DNA from: Tethya wilhelma
Taxonomy: Eukaryota; Porifera; Demospongiae; Tethyida; Tethyidae
Direction: 5' to 3'
Assembly: GCA_964030475.1 (NCBI GenBank)
Contig: CAXIPT010000007.1
Coordinates: forward strand, 541,358 to 605,357
DNA length: 64,000 nucleotides
The position numbers and the translations under genes were made by a program. The number at the start of each line of letters is the position of its first letter. Positions within the stretch are counted from its first letter, which is position 1. The notes below the pieces were generated by a model. The model worked only from the letters and a program-made list of their open reading frames with translations. It was not told the origin of the DNA and made no database searches. Below, piece after piece: positions 49,873 through 61,632 of this stretch.

Positions 49873-51454
49873 AAGCGCTCGCCACGCTAAGATTCATTTT
49901 GCACTTTGTACTTTTGCAATTAAATGGGTGTGTCAATACGTAAAGGGGGCGTGGCTCGAAATTTTCGCGCGCGCGGTTTTAATGTCCCGAAATTTTTTTG
50001 CTGGAGGTTGGCACCTATGAATACGGTAGCTTAGCGATCGTCAATTATGCGATCGAATTGCGCAATTTCCGTCACTTGACCAAAAGTAGGCGTATATAGC
50101 TGCCTAAAAATTTTCGGGCGCTTTGCCGCGGCGCCCGCATTATATTAACACCCCCATGAACTACTAGACACACCACTGCCATGCATCAACGAACAGAGAA
50201 AACACCCACGAGTGTGCTACGAGCTGTCTACAATACAGTGCCGCAAACTCTCGCTAGAAAAATTCCTATCAAGAACGAGAAGTGAACCCCCAAAGCAGAA
50301 AGGATTGGTTTCATCTAATTCAGTGTCCCCTACACCTCTTTGTTAAACATTGACTGGCTCGAGTCGACCCCTCGCAACAACACCTAGTAACTAAATAGCA
50401 GTTTTGTATTCTTATTCCCCCCTCAAAAAGAAACTCTTAGTTTTTAATATAGCTATAGTGTGTGTGTGTGTGGTGGACTTGGATTTCACCTATGTGAAAT
50501 TAATTGATTATTTTGTTAGACCTGTTCCTCCAGCAAGAATGGCTTCAATGAGAGACAAGAATGGACCCACCTCAAGAGAGACCAAGGAAAAGGACAAGAA
50601 GAAAGGCTGGCCCTTTGGGAAAAAGAACACAGGTAGGTGTTAGTCTGGTGCGCCGCACCCTTTGCTAGGAAAGGTCTGCGATCACGCATATACTTGACTT
50701 GTTTCTGCTTCACTGTACAGTGCAGCTCGGGTTGGTAGAACAATACTTTTTTAACAAAATGACCCCTAATATTTTGGGTCTTTTTTATGTAAACTGATCC
50801 CTAATATTATGGGTCTTTCTTATGTATCTTTGATCCCTAATATTATGGGTCTTTCTTATGTATATTATATGATGACCCCTAATATTATGGGTCTTTCTTA
50901 TGTAAAGAGTTCCCTTGTATTATGGGTCTTTCTTATGTACAATTACCAAATTTAAGTGGAGGATTGTCCCCTAGCTCCACCCATGTACATAAGATGGACC
51001 CATATAAGAAGACCTTCTTATAATGGGACTGTCTTATGTATACATGTCATATTGTAATTTAAGGGGCTGACTCATCCATGCTCCACCCACTGTACATAAG
51101 ATGGACCCATACAATTGAAATTCTCTTTTAATGGGTCTTTCTTATGTACTCGCTTACTTAAAACTAATTTATTTCCCTAGCCCTAGTACTTGCATATAGG
51201 CCTAGTCCTTGCCCTAGCCCTAGCCCTAGCCCTAGCCTTGGAGTTTAGCCCGAGTGAATCACTCCTTAGCCCTAACCTGAGTCATGCACTTATATAGGCC
51301 TAGTCCTTGCCCTTGCCCTAGCCCTAGCCCTAGCCCTAGCCTTGGCGTTCAGCCCGAGTGAATCTCACTCAGCCCTAATAGAAATTATTAAGACTGTTTT
51401 TTTGGCCATGAATCATTGACGAGTAAGCCCCTTTCATTACAATGTGATATACAT
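49873..51454 (+). repeat. second copy of the 1582-bp block
   Basis: Same content as 38786-40367. Unlike that copy it continues into the right arm of the foldback element. Confidence 0.95.
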
Positions 51455-51712
51455 AAGACAGTCCCATTATAACACAGTCTTCTTATTATGGGTCCATCTT
51501 ATGTACATGGGTGGAGTAAGGGGGCAATCCTTACTTAAATTTTATGTACATGGGTGGAGCTAGGGGGCAATCCTTACTTAAATTTATTAATTGTACATAA
51601 GAAAGACCCATAATATTAGGGATCAAAGATACATAAGAAAGACCCATAATGTTAGGGATCATTTTACATAAAAAAGACCCATAATATTAGGGGTCATTTT
51701 GTTAAGTTCTTT
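50747..51712. mobile_element. foldback element with repeat-built arms and CCCTAG core
   Basis: Left arm starts AACAAAATGACCCCTAATAT (50754); right arm ends with the inverse near 51705. Each arm holds several 40-bp units; the centre carries the CCCTAG tracts. No open frame. Confidence 0.75.
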
Positions 51713-51786
51713 CTACCCATGCAGCTCCAATCAGATTACTACACTTGTATCCCGGGAAGCCATAGTATTAACACATTTTTTCACGG

Positions 51787-52262
51787 TGTATAACGTGAAG
51801 ACAAGAGTAAATAAGGGAGAGAGAGTGTCGAACGGCACATACTCGTGTAGAAACACTGTGTACAAAGTAACATGACCTGCACGTGACTAAACAACGTATA
51901 TCTATCCGTAATCTGCTAGTAAATTTCTACACTGACGTCTTATACGAGGCGTGGCCACGAACTTACGTAAAATCTTGGTCGTTTTCTGGCCTTCTTGAAG
52001 CTGGCTGTTTGCTTTTTCACTCAGATTTGTTAGGTCCTCCGTAAATAAGCTTGCTTGAACTTGGAAATCTACGAGCAGCTTAGTTTATTTGCGCATTTTT
52101 TCAACGCTCTTGATGACGTACCGTGCATGGCCACCCCCCATTTATGTAAGTTTACTCACGTGCAGGTCATGTTACTTTGTACACAGTGTTTCTACACGAG
52201 TATGCGTCGTTCGACACTCTCTCTCCCTTATTTACTCTTGGTGAAGAAACGTGAGCAAGGGG
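51787..52262. mobile_element. foldback MITE, ~95-bp arms
   Basis: GAGTAAATAAGGGAGAGAGA..GTACAAAGTAACATGACCTG (51810-51892) is inverted at 52155-52240. The ~260-bp centre is non-coding. Confidence 0.8.
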
Positions 52263-53097
52263 AAAACCGAGGGCAATATGTATATTTCCCTCCGTTTTCC
52301 CCTTCATATTACCCTGGGAGCTGTTCAAGATTCTGAAAAGATACTCCAGCGCTTCAAAGAAACTTCGGAAGACTTCAAGAAGACAGTGTTAGTGTTGCTT
52401 TTCCTCGTAGATAATATTTTTCTCTGTTTCAAGAGTGAATTTTAGCGTATAAACCCGAAGTTGACTAAAACTCTTGCTCAAGTCAAAACTGCTCTCAAAC
52501 AGCTCAAAAGTGGTAAGAAACTAGCGACAAGTCTAAGCGCTGGGATACGTAATTTTAAATTATGCAGTTTTATGAAATTCATAACTTTGTGTTAGCGCAC
52601 GCATTGCTGTAATACTGGAAAGTGCGAGTAGTGCAAACCACAACCACTTGGTTAACAATATTCATGACCAAGTTGTGTAACATTTTACTAGCCTCGTTCC
52701 CAGGCTCCTCCCTCGCAAATATTTCGTATGAAAATAAGAGGGAGAGAGCCTGGTATCAAATATCACGTGCGTGACGTAGTCAATTTTAATATGGATCAGT
52801 ATGCGGTCGAAGTTTTCCTGGGAGTTACCACGAGCAGGACAGAATGGACAAAAACGCTTGAAAAAAAAACTGTTCTACGCTTGTTGTACTAAAGCTTCTT
52901 TAGTTAGCGAAGACCAAAGAATAAACCTTCTGCTCAGTATTGGTAATCGTCAGTTTGTCTGTGTGTCTTGTTGAGGGCGTGAGGGCTGACAGAAGAATGG
53001 AGACTGAACTCTGTGAACTGTAAGAGCTGATACGAGAGGCTAATATTAATCTGCCGTTGAATTGACAATCATTAGAGGCTACTAAGTATCCTTGGTC
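52263..53097. other. no clear gene; short repeat at 52689
   Basis: A TAGCCTCGTTCCCAGGCTCC short repeat lies at 52689-52780. Open frames around 52250-52440 have no convincing splice partners. Confidence 0.4.
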
Positions 53098-54000
53098 TTC
53101 TTTTTTTTTATTTTATTTTTTAATAATTTAGCAAAAAAGCTAGAACACATGAATAGCAATACACTTGCTAACAAAAGTATGTACCCAGTTAAAACAACAA
53201 CAACAACAACAACAAAACGGTTCAAAACTGTGAAATTAGGACAAAAACAATAGTAAAAATTCTAGTTAGTTAGTGCAGGGAACGAATACAGTGTTTAAAG
53301 GAAGGGAGGGTCTCACAATCGTACATAGTACTTGGAAGTTGATTCCACAATGAAATAACATCAGGAAAGAAGGAGAATCTATGAGCATTCGAGTGCACCT
53401 GGGGTTGGACGAGAAGATGAGGGCTTGAATTTCTTAGGTTCAGTGTCGATCGTCTCTCTAGAGGGGCATTAGGGAAACATATAGGTGACCATTTAGAACC
53501 TGAAACAGGATGCAAAGTTTCAGCTGCTTCCTTCTGTCAGAGAGTGTAGGCAGGCTCCAGGTGTCTAACAAAATGTTGTACTCCTGGTTCCAGTTTTTTG
53601 AACACATTCTTAGCGCCATCTTTTGAACCTTCTCGAGACAGTTAATTAGTCCAGCTTGATGAGGGTCCCAAACTATAGCTCCGTATTCCAGATGAGGTCT
53701 GATGTAAGAGAGGTAAAGTTGAAAGAGGGTGGCAGAGTTAGAGTACTGGAGAAGTTTCTATAGACAATACCAAGTTGGGATCTTGTTTTCTTACAAACTT
53801 CAGAAATGTGTGTAGACCAGTTCAGTGATGGTGTCAGCCAGACTCCAAGGTACTTGTACAAATACACTCTTTCAAGGATTGAATGGTTGATAGTGAGAGG
53901 TTGATTTGGAACAATTGGAGCTCTCTTTCTTGAGATAATCATGAACTTACACTTTGTATTGTTGAAATGGAGATGGTTATTGTTTAATCTCATCTTGATC
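53098..54000 (-). pseudogene. LINE (CR1/L2-like) reverse transcriptase 3' part
   Basis: Minus-strand frames contain FNNTKCKFMIISRKRAPIVP, YLYKYLGVWLTPSLNWSTHI and VCKKTRSQLGIVYRNFSS, the segment just after the RT active site, then SDRRKQLKLCILFQ and SFFPDVISLWNQLPS. This order is typical of CR1/L2/Jockey-group non-LTR elements. The copy ends in a T-rich tract on the plus strand (53100-53130), its A-rich 3' tail, and is 5'-truncated and frameshifted. Confidence 0.8.
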
Positions 54001-54099
54001 CACTCGTAGCTCTCTCAGTGTTCTTAGACTGGCAAAAATGATGCTGAAGCCTTGGACTTGGTCACGTGAATATCTTGTTGTGGTCTTTACCACTGAGCT

Positions 54100-54267
54100 C
54101 GCGTCCACCAGAGGAGGTAACACGAGTGCACCTTTGCTGAGCTGGCAAAGCAGGTGTACGTGATCAATTCTCATTGTGAGTATTGCGGTCACATGATTGG
54201 AATGTAATTAACAGACTTGCCAGCTCAGCAAAGGCACACTTGTGTCGTACCTCCTCTGCGCGTCCAC
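54100..54267. mobile_element. CAGAGGAGGTACGAC MITE, intact copy
   Basis: Element 54109-54258 flanked by the 9-bp duplication CGCGTCCAC (54100-54108 and 54259-54267). It preserves the target GTAATTAAC that is split by the Helentron at 47016-48367. Confidence 0.9.
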
Positions 54268-55145
54268 CTTGCATGGCTTCTACCTCTACGTCACGCACAT
54301 GATATTTGATACCGGTCAACGAGCCAGCTCCTCGAGGTGTTACTTATTCAAAGCCGCTCTAGTCACTGTGGTTTTGATAGCTACTTATACCTGAAGAGCT
54401 GCTAAAGTGATGTGCAAACAGTTCCAGTCAACTTCTTAACTGCAAAGCCAAGCTTAACAAAAAGATGCTTTCAAGCCCTCTTCTTGTACTCCTAGTGTGC
54501 TTGTAAATTGTTGCAGGAGGACATGATCTCTCTGAAGAGTATCAATTCTCCACTGCTCTAGACCGTGATGGTACCCAGTACTACCGTACTAGGAATATAC
54601 TATACAAAGAGTGTGGCTCGCTTCGCTCGCCACGCTCCTTACTTGTGTATGAAGTATTTTACTGCTAGATGCATGCAAGCACAAGCATTTGCATACTGGG
54701 CAGTGAAAGCCTTTATGGTAACCATGCATGCCTTAACAGTATACAGGCTGCAATTTGGCCAGCTCAGCAATTTACCTCAATACGCGACGTCACAAACAAC
54801 CCTTTTCCGACTTCTGCCATTTTCGCAATCAGAAAGACCCCTAATTTTTAACTTACTCTGTCATTCTATTCATCTCTATATCACATTGCCACCATTGTAA
54901 AGTACTGCAGTCACATGTTTTGGTGTTTTGTTAAAAAAAAATTTAAAAAAATTCTTGCACAAGCGGAAGCGCGTAGTCTACTACGTATTCATAGCAGAAA
55001 CATGTCACAATCATCGGATGTTTTGTGGTCTATGAATATTGTTATCTCATGCGGCCAAACTACTGCACGCATGTGGCATTGTGGTTACGTACACGTGGTC
55101 ATTTTGCTAGCACCTCCAAATGATGACATCAAACACAGACAAATT
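54268..55145. other. no supported gene
   Basis: A scrap of the beta-helix 5' end (GTACCCAGTACTACCGTAC) is at 54570. GGCTCGCTTCGCTCGCC at 54616 is a short palindrome. Plus-strand frames at 54565-54900 have no supporting signals. Confidence 0.4.
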
Positions 55146-55895
55146 TAATGAGCCATTTGACACTTTTTCTGGTTTCCATGCTTGATTTCTCCAAGATGCA
55201 ACAGTTTTTGCATTCCAGGTTCAAGATAAGTGTAGCTGTAGCATACAGGAACAGGATTCTAGAAGCTGCAGACTCACAGCCATGTAGTACTGATTTGAAC
55301 CATTTATGAAATTCATGAATATCATTAGTTTTTTGAGAAGCCCTGAAACTTCCTTAACAAAGATGGCTGCCTTTCCTATGCAACTATAGCGCTTACAGTA
55401 AAAAGTTTAGTGTGTTATAGAACTAGTGTAGAGCTGCATGTCTATACCAGTTATAGAGCTCTGTGGACCCTTCCTAAGTGCTTCATGTTTATAGCGATTT
55501 TTTCTGTTTTTGTACTAGCTATATTTCACTCATACTTTAGCTGTACATTTGTTGCATTTAGCTGCTTATAGTTTTAGATGCATGTAGTCTGAAATCAACA
55601 GTATGGGTCTCATAATATATGCCCAGTACTAATTTGAACAATTTCAAAGTTGCCACCATCATGCTGAGATAGTCATCAAAAACAGCTTTATTTTTTGTCT
55701 TACCATGCAAAAATCCAGAGCGCTTGACTTGGTCTACTCAAATATCACAATGGTTTTAGCTGCATGGCCCAGTGTGAGCTAGCGCTGGTAGAAATAGCTG
55801 CTTGTTTACAGCTGCCCACGTGTAGGGCCCCCTGTACAAATGGCAATGTTCAAGAAAATATATGTACTTCCGGGGGTCTTATTAAGCCTCGGCAC
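55146..55895 (-). mobile_element. diverged TIR element (CAGTCTACACTAAGACCCC family), damaged end
   Basis: Runs parallel to 62260-63030: TTTCCATGCTTG..CTCCAAGATGC, GTAGAGCTGCATG, GTGGACCCTTCCTA and TACTTCCGGGGGTCTTA. The terminal TAGTGTAGACTG is replaced by TTAAGCC, so the end is mutated or truncated. Confidence 0.75.
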
Positions 55896-55933
55896 GTGAG
55901 TATCACGTGCAGAGGGTTACGGTAGTCGTTTTG

Positions 55934-56030
55934 CAGAGGAGGTACGACACGAGTGCACCTTTGCTGAGCTGGCAAACAGGGTGCACGTGATCAACTCTCA
56001 TTACGAAGTACTGCGGTCACATGATCGGAA
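55934..56030. mobile_element. CAGAGGAGGTACGAC MITE, right part missing
   Basis: Left TIR and centre present to about CACATGATCGG, then unrelated sequence. Confidence 0.8.
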
Positions 56031-57242
56031 GCTAGAAAATGGCGCTGAACATGCCCAACATTTTGTTCGCTACTGCAAAACCTACTCCATTTCTAGCCAG
56101 TTATTACAGCCCATACCAAGTAGGAATGGTTGAAGAAGCACATGGTTCTATTTTTTGTTCAACTTAGAGAGTTTAATGAAAATTACAGGTCCAATCGTTT
56201 GACAAAAACCATCCAACAACTAAAGTGTACCAAGACAAAGAAGTCGGCCACTGTACCCGCTTACTTGTAAGACTGTGGCTCTAAGGTACCTGGTTCCATG
56301 TACAAATCATCTGTCTACTAGCCCCTGGAGAAAAAAGTTGGAAATGACTCTTTTTGCAGTTCTTAGAGGTACAACCGATCAGCATAGCAGCTAAAATGGC
56401 GATCTTTTGTCGTTTTGACAGGATTTTTGGGGTTTCGAGATCCAATTCTGGTAGTTCTGCCTCTCTTTGTAACGAAAAGAATCTTCGTTCTCTGTAATTC
56501 ACTGTCTACTAAGGTATAGCTTGCGCTTTAGTGTCTAAACCACAACTTTCCACTTTCACCCAAAAATTTTTTTCAAAATAAATTCGTGAAAAAGAAAAAA
56601 AGATTGCAGATTACGTAAAGTACTAGAGCAATACTAGTGCGTGGGCGTGAGTCCAATCCCATGCACGTAGTCTATAGTATCTATATGATATTTGTAATTA
56701 TATCGTTTCAAAGCTTGTTTCAAGTACTATTGGGATATCTAATTGGTTTTCCAAGATCTTATTCCTAGCAGAAGATACAGCACATTTTGTCTCACAGAGT
56801 CAGCACAAAATTACAAAAATAGCACAAATTCAGCCAGTTATAAATTAGAAGCCATACAAGATTAGCTCTTGAAATTTGTTGTGGTTTCACATCTCATCAC
56901 ATACTATGTGCACACCAAGTTTGAAAAAAATCTGAGACATGCATAATTTTTTTGTGTTGATTTCACATGGAATGACCCATACCAAGTTTGGAACAGCAAA
57001 GCAAGAATCTGTGGAAGAAATAAAAACAATGCCGCGTTGCATACTTCATAATCACAAATTAACTGTGCTTGACCTTATGAATATATTCATTTGCAAATAA
57101 ATCTCAACGTAGGAGCGTTTCCGCGTACGCGTGCGGTTCGACTGCGTTTGCTGGCAAAAAGGCATGCAGCTTTGAAACTCTCGATATAAAATACTGTACT
57201 TTTTATTTAGCTTTTTGATGTAGGTGCACGCTCATCAAATGT
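56031..57242. other. no gene seen
   Basis: AT-rich, no exon with splice sites and similarity could be supported. Confidence 0.4.
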
Positions 57243-57520
57243 AGTCTCGTCCCCAGGCTCCCCTTTGACCTTTCACTCACGGAAAGGAGAAGGGGAGCCT
57301 GAGATCACGTGGGGATAGAACAGGGTAGAACGGTGAAAATTGCGCGTGGGCATAATGTAATGCGGTCAATGACTCTGCCCACGTTATATATATATATATA
57401 TATAATTATTCCGAGCGAAGCGAGGCTAGGATTGCTGTATACGGAAAAAAGTTATGTGAGTGGTGGTGGTGGTGGTGGTAGTGGTGGTGGTGGTGGTGGT
57501 GGTGTTGACACACCTTGCCG
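57243..57520. repeat. short interspersed repeat, (TA)n and (GGT)n
   Basis: TAGTCTCGTCCCCAGGCTCC repeat at 57242-57300, (TA)n at 57385-57405 and (GGT)n at 57460-57504. Confidence 0.8.
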
Positions 57521-57522
57521 AG

Positions 57523-57860
57523 AACTGGACTCTGGTAGAATAGCTCAACAAAGTAAGTAGATTTTATTGCTATGTATGGCACGAAGAGTCTCTGGAGCGA
57601 CTTTTAACGCCAGATTCCATTGCTAAATGGCATTTTTGGCCATCTGACGGCAAACCTAAAAGTAGTTTTTAGAATTGACGATCCTATCCTGTCTGAAAAA
57701 TGGACTCTGGTAGAGAAACTAAACAAAATTAACACATTTTACTAGCTGCTATGGCTTGAAGAGTCTCTTGGCCAACTTCTTGCAACGGTTTCCATCGCTA
57801 ACTTGCATTTCTGGACCAAACCTGAAAGTAGTTTTCTAAATTGACGATCCGATCCTTTCG
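57523..57860 (+). repeat. two tandem copies of a ~170-bp unit
   Basis: GGACTCTGGTAGA..CTAAACAAA, GAAGAGTCTCT, ATTCCATTGCTAA and AGTAGTTTT..AATTGACGATCC occur in the same order at 57528-57690 and 57703-57860. Confidence 0.8.
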
Positions 57861-57874
57861 ACTTGACTCATTTT

Positions 57875-59275
57875 AGTCTTTTGCATGCTTTCTTTCTTGA
57901 CGATCCAGTCCTATAACTACAGCATGCAGCATGAGCAGAGTGCAACTTGCAAGCATGCAGTGCGTGCAGGAGCGCTGAGCGAGGTTTATGCATCACGTGT
58001 ACCCCTAGTTATACGTTATATAATATAAATAATGCTTCTTGCCACGTGAGGCTAGTATGGCAAAATTAAATGCACAGTAGATTTTGTGTTTTTGTCAGAT
58101 AGAAACAGTAAGCGGATAGTAAAAGTATTATTTTTAGGCTGTCACTTACGGAGTGAACTTTGCTAAACAGTTAGTAACTGCACGGACAGAACTAGCCCTG
58201 CTGGCATCCTGGCATCTCGAAACGTTCGAGCGAGCGGCTCAGCCCGTCTTTCATCCAATTTTGGTAGTCTAGAGCATCAGTAAGTTATATTCTATAACTG
58301 TAGACTACTAATAGATGATAAACTACTAGTGACTACCCTTCTTTGTAAGTTTTGAAGCTGCTTGTAGCGCTCACCGATCGCGAATATTGCTGAGTGCGCA
58401 GAACCAAGAGTTTGACGTCATTTATCTAACCGCCGTGCCCGGCCCACATGCGTATTTTCTCTTTGGCAACGATTGAGGTCATGCACGTGATTTCGGATAC
58501 CAGGCTCCCCTTCTCCATGGATCCCAGAGGACGAGTGCGCCTTTGCTGAGCTGGCAAACGGGGTGCACGTGATCAACTCTCATTGTGAAGTACTGCGGTC
58601 ACATGATTGGAATGCAATTAACAGACTTGCCAGCTCAGCAAAGGCGCACTCGTGTCGTACCTCCTCTGCATGGATCCAGTAGTCTCGTGCCCAGACCCCA
58701 CCCCTCGCAAGGAGGGGAAAAGGGGGTCTGGTACGCTACGTCCAAATTCTTGGTTCTTGCTGAGTCAGCATTCATGAAAACGTGCAAGCCAATCAGATTG
58801 TAGAATTCAAGGTGTCACATGATGTTCAGTAGAAGTGCGCGTGATTGTCATACAGTGTCTAGCAAGACTTTAGTCCAGTTTTATTTAAAGATTTTTGCTT
58901 ACTAACGTCACGCTTGTGGTGAATTTCCTTCTGCAGCTTAGTGCCAGCACTGATATCCGATTCAAGGTCGTATTGTATAGTTTTCAAGTTCTCTGGATTG
59001 TCCGTGCCATAATTGTGTAGCTCAGACATACTAGCGGCATTTGTCACGAACAAAAGGACTATGACATGGCAGCTAAGTATGCAGATCTTCTAACTTTTCA
59101 TGACAAATACTGAAAATACACTCAGGGACTACCATGTGATGCGCGTAGTACAAAGCCATGCATGGTCACATGATATATCTGTCTGATGCTGACTCAGCAG
59201 AACCAAGAATTTGGACGTAGCGTACCAGACTCTCTTTCTCCTTGGAGAATGGGTGGAGTCTGGGGACGAGACTAG
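57875..59275 (-). repeat. inverted copy of 48471-49871
   Basis: See the partner arm. Here both flanks continue as normal sequence, whereas the partner stops at an N. Confidence 0.95.
58516..58677. mobile_element. CAGAGGAGGTACGAC MITE in inverted arm
   Basis: Element 58525-58668 with 9-bp duplication CATGGATCC; the duplicate of 49078-49221, not an independent insertion. Confidence 0.9.
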
Positions 59276-60100
59276 GATCCAGAGGAGGTATAGTCTCGTC
59301 CCCAGACCCCACCCCTTCTCCAAGGAGAAAGAGGGTCTGGTATCTTTTGAGAAGATTGTATAGAAGTATAGAAATCGCTTACAGAAGAGTTTTACTAGTG
59401 AAAAAGTAGATCGTNCATGCAACAGCAGTGATCCAATGCTTGAATGTGGCATGCTGGCTAGCGACTGCACTGCAAGTTGTGAAGTCAAAGGCTTGAGAGT
59501 CAGATGATGAGCCTGAAATAACTTGAGTCAGTTTTCTGTAATTACACATACTTTACTAGTTTCAGAAGTCTGCATTGATCAGTAGGCTGAATAAGGCATG
59601 CAGCTCAGTAAGTTGAGATTTGTGACACCATATTATTATCAATTCAATTATTATTGTAGATTATTATGGTAATAGAATCATGTATGCATGAAGTTGGATT
59701 GTATACAGTGGCTGTGTCTGTGGAGATTGAACTTCTGCAGAGGCTTTTGATCACTTCTCACAATCTGATTGAGTAGAACAATACTTAATGAGTTTATTTC
59801 ACTTGCTTTCATATATAGGCAGTCTCTGGTAGACTGTATATGCAATCTTTCTCATCTTCTCCCTTCCAGTCTCCTCTTGCCAATGGCCTCCAGGTGGTGG
59901 ATCTCACTCAGGCACCTCTGGCTCACACTCATGAGGAGACAACTTGAAGAAATCGGAGTTTGAGTAGCAAACTGATAGTCAAGCTTACATGCGCATATGC
60001 AATGTGTACATACACTCCACATGACGACCTTTACCAGCGTGTTGACCTCGTGAAAAATTTCGTGAAAAATTTCTAATTAAGTCCCTTTCGGGCCGAAGAT
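59276..60100. other. no supported gene; N at 59415
   Basis: A GTCTCGTCCCCAGACCCC short repeat lies at 59290-59345, then the N. AT-rich sequence beyond; no exon recognised. Confidence 0.4.
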
Positions 60101-61339
60101 CAAGAGAGACAGCCCCTCAGAGAGAACACAGGCTTGAGCGAGATAGGTCTCATGAGTCAGGCTAATGATAGAAGATTGAGAGAGACAGCCTCTGAGAGAG
60201 AACACAGACGTGAGCAAGATAGGTCTCGGGCTTGTGCAAGGAGGTCTGATACAGCACCAGCATTATTTGGGCAACCAGCTGTGATCCAGAAGATGAAAAA
60301 CTTTCACCAGACAATATCAGAAATCGCTTATCCTACTTGTGATACGTGTTTGGAATGTTTCCCAAACCTGTCTGTGTCAGCTCAGCCCAATGGTTCTGTC
60401 GAGTGTAGGAGGTGTTCCATGGACAAGAAGGTTCCAAAGTTATACTCTTGTGCCAACAACATGGACCCTGGCTTTGTGCCTCCACAATTGCAGGTTAGCC
60501 TGTAGCTTAACTCAATATTATAAGTGTTGAATGATATGTGCATATATTCTTATTCAGGAATTAACTCAAGTGGAAGAAATGCTGGTGTCTGCTGTCATAC
60601 CGATCATGTCCGTCTACAGGCTACCTCAAAGCCAGTATGGTTACAGTGGACACATCATTAACTTCCCACAAGATGTGTCGTCATTTGCCACCAGTCTCCC
60701 AAGATTACCATCAGAAGTTGACATCCTGGTGGTTATAGGAAAGAGAGAGACCAGACACATAAAGACTTTTGTGTGTGTAGGAGGCATGTAGAGCAAGCTT
60801 TGACCTGGTTGCTTGAGAACAATGTCTACTACCAGGCCAGCGGAATCGGATTGAACACACAAGCCTTATCTAACCTACCAGAAGATGGTGACCTCTCTGA
60901 CCTTGTATCTATCCAACCTCAAGAATCAGAGGTCACTCAAGCAGCACAAGCCTCACAGGAAGATCCTTATGAAGCCCACCTGCCTACCTCCTTCATTCCA
61001 AATGCTGCACACCAAAGCACTAAGAGGGAAACCATCTGTCGTGCAGTCCATAACTTGGAGCAGCCAAGTTCACAGTCATCTACTCTTATGTGGCCTACCA
61101 TTGGAGGAACCCCCATCAATGAGTTCACAACAGAAGGGTACTTCTCAATGGCCTTTCCGATGTTATTTCCAACAGGTGCAGCAGATTTCCGTGCACCACG
61201 TTGCAATGAAGTTACCATTGGCAATTACTTCAAGCAGGAGCTCATGAGGGCTGTAGGCCCGAAGGAGCGATTAACATCGTGTTTTACATCTCGTAAAAAA
61301 AGTTGTATTATTTCCATATATGTGAAGTCCTGTAATTAA
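60101..61339 (+). pseudogene. Helentron/Helitron replicase N-terminal region, frameshifted
   Basis: A frame from about 60101 to 60493 encodes ERQPLRENT.., PALFGQPAVIQKM, CDTCLECFPNLSVS, CRRCSMDKKVPKLYSC and NNMDPGFVPPQLQ. A 64-bp intron (60494-60557, GTTAGC..TATTCAG) leads to ELTQVEEMLVSAVIPIMSVY and GYSGHIINFPQDVSSFA. A two-base insertion near 60736 shifts frame; the reading continues as VCRRHVEQALTWLLENNVYY and INEFTTEGYFSMAFPMLFPT, GAADFRAPRCNE, typical of the region before the Rep domain in Helitron-like proteins. The Rep and helicase domains are missing. Homologous fragments are at 41355-41930 and 47180-48145. Confidence 0.75.
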
Positions 61340-61632
61340 TGCTAAGTGAGTGGTGCATGTACTGGTACGGTTTCTGTGGTTACCTCATGACCACACTTAG
61401 TACTAGATCTACTCCTTGTAATATCAGTATAGTAATGTTGACATTATCAGTACTTAACTCAAGTACCTGGTAACCACCCAAGGCTGTAGTTGGTTCGAGC
61501 TCATCCCTTTGTGTATCCATATAAGGAAGCGCTTTTGCTACAAACCTATTACGATGTCTGGAATGCAATACTATACGATGTTAATCGCTCCTTCGGGCCT
61601 ACGGCCCTCATGAGCTCCTGCTTCAAGCAATG
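61220..61632. repeat. 56-bp inverted repeat around 300 bp
   Basis: TTCAAGCAGGAGCTCATGAG..GTAGGCCCGAAGGAGCGATTAACATCG (61229-61279) is inverted at 61577-61628. The right half continues into the Helentron 3' region also present near 47060-47160, so the element appears rearranged here. Confidence 0.8.

Noticed and set aside
54565..54900. 111-codon plus-strand frame
   Set aside because: Starts inside a copied beta-helix scrap, no splice sites, no recognised family.
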